From Achromobacter deleyi (GTDB lineage Bacteria > Pseudomonadota > Gammaproteobacteria > Burkholderiales > Burkholderiaceae_B), in NCBI RefSeq assembly GCF_902859705.1, contig NZ_CADIJO010000004.1, positions 124,001 through 188,000 on the forward strand: a DNA stretch of 64,000 bases. The letters run 5' to 3'. How positions within the stretch are numbered: position 1 is the first letter of the stretch; each line of letters begins with the position of its first letter. Made by a program: the position numbers and the translations under genes. This document shows positions 59,201-64,000 of the stretch, in pieces. Under the pieces are notes generated by a model. The model did no database searches. It saw nothing but the letters and a program-made list of their open reading frames with translations, and had not been told where the DNA came from.

Positions 59201-60477
59201 CGCACGGTTCAGCATGACCGGGTGTTCGCGGATGACTTCTTCCAGGATGTCCCAGACCACCGGTTCCTGGCTTTCCACCAGCTTCTTGGCAGCCTTGATG
59301 GTCGTGGCCAGGCCCATCATCTCCAGTCGATTGAAGATGAACGGCTTGAACAGTTCCAGGGCCATCAGCTTGGGCAGGCCGCACTGGTGCAGCTTGAGCT
59401 GCGGACCCACCACGATGACCGAACGGCCCGAGTAGTCGACGCGCTTGCCCAGCAGGTTCTGACGGAAACGACCGCTCTTGCCCTTGATCATGTCGGCCAG
59501 GGACTTGAGCTGGCGCTTGTTGGCGCCGGTCATGGCCTTGCCGCGGCGACCGTTGTCCAGCAGCGAGTCAACGGCTTCCTGCAGCATCCGCTTTTCGTTG
59601 CGCAGGATGATTTCCGGCGCCTTGAGCTCCAGCAGGCGCTTCAAGCGGTTGTTGCGGTTGATGACGCGGCGGTACAGGTCGTTCAGGTCGGAGGTCGCGA
59701 AGCGGCCGCCGTCCAGCGGCACCAGCGGACGCAGGTCCGGCGGCAGCACGGGCAGCACTTCCATGACCATCCACTCGGCCTTGATGCCCGACTTCTGGAA
59801 GCCTTCCAGCACCTTCAGGCGCTTGGAGATCTTCTTGATCTTGGCTTCCGAGCTGGTGGCCTTCAGTTCGCCGCGCAGCGTTTCCACTTCGCGGTCGATG
59901 TCGATGGTGCGCAGCAGTTCGCGCACGGCTTCGGCGCCCATCAGGGCACGGAAGTCGTCGCCGTATTCTTCGGTCTTGGCGAGGAAATCGTCGTCCGACA
60001 TGATCTGGCCGCGCTTGAGCGGCGTCATGCCAGGTTCGATCACGCACCAGGCTTCGAAGTACAGCACGCGTTCGATGTCGCGCAGGGTCATGTCGAGCAC
60101 CATGCCCAGACGCGACGGCAGGCTCTTCAGGAACCAGATGTGCGCGACGGGGCTGGCCAGCTCGATGTGGCCCATGCGTTCACGGCGAACCTTGGCAACG
60201 GTAACTTCAACGCCGCACTTTTCGCAGATCACGCCACGATGCTTCAGGCGCTTGTACTTGCCGCACAAGCACTCGTAGTCTTTGATCGGGCCAAAGATCT
60301 TGGAGCAGAACAGGCCGTCGCGCTCGGGCTTGAACGTGCGGTAGTTGATGGTCTCGGGCTTGCGAACTTCGCCGTAAGACCACGAACGGATCTTCTCGGG
60401 CGAGGCGATGCCGATCTTGATGGCATCGAATTGCTCGTCTTGCGAGACTTGCTTAAAGAGGTCGAGTAGCGCTTTCA

Positions 60478-60478
<1 letters not shown>
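56234..60478 (-). CDS. rpoC: DNA-directed RNA polymerase subunit beta'
   Basis: A 1414-residue beta' subunit. The first zinc site ([19 protein letters not shown]), the catalytic [12 protein letters not shown] triad of aspartates and the second zinc cluster ([16 protein letters not shown]) are present. The C-terminus ends in a short acidic tail. The start codon shares one base with the rpoB stop (TAATG). Confidence 0.99.

Positions 60479-64000
<3,522 letters not shown>

Noticed and set aside
56180..60469. A 1429-codon open frame on the plus strand opposite rpoC
   Set aside because: Antisense shadow of rpoC. The codon use of the real gene keeps this frame free of stops.

Overview
The window is high-GC DNA from a betaproteobacterium, most likely of the Alcaligenaceae (Achromobacter/Bordetella lineage). 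This rests on the protein sequences, the gene order rpsD-rpsK-rpsM-rpmJ-infA-secY, and the system II (ResB/CcsB) cytochrome c maturation genes next to a cytochrome c4. I ran no database search, so the genus is an inference. Almost all the DNA is coding. No tRNA, rRNA, insertion sequence, prophage or CRISPR array was seen.

Layout. 1-2114 (minus): the start of dgt, then aroB and aroK. 2230-6620: mrcA, cyaY (opposite strand), the small lipoprotein lptM and lysA. 6637-10917 (minus): ccsB, resB and cytochrome c4. 11151-12787: engB and hemB. 12784-15997 (minus): an EamA transporter, dsbD and cutA. 16128-16565: a HIT-family hydrolase. 16667-25711 (minus): the alpha and spc ribosomal operons, from rplQ back to rplN. 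26091-38336: a block of unrelated genes, namely an AspH-like hydroxylase, an aldehyde dehydrogenase, a metallophosphatase lipoprotein behind a putative Pho box, an AraC regulator, a hydrolase plus branched-chain-amino-acid-type ABC transporter, and a small exported protein. 38436-43198 (minus): the S10 genes rpsQ to rplC. 43560-48349 (minus): rpsJ, tuf, fusA, rpsG and rpsL. 48986-56122: a signalling and envelope cluster. 56234-64000 (minus): rpoC and the 3' part of rpoB.

Two architectural points stand out. First, the usually continuous S10-spc ribosomal cluster is broken between rpsQ and rplN by about 12.7 kb of accessory genes. rpsQ has its own terminator and rplN a good sigma70-type promoter, so the two halves look like separate transcription units. 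A second, smaller break lies between rpsJ and rplC, where a terminator, a promoter and a strongly folded leader occur. Second, the space between rpoC and rpsL holds an apparent envelope-sensing module. It comprises an OmpR-type regulator, a periplasmic LysM-FecR protein and a CHASE2-PAS histidine kinase in one operon, flanked by a response regulator with a degenerate receiver, a membrane-anchored pseudokinase with a PEGA domain, and a small lipoprotein. This is the best candidate in the window for a poorly described system.
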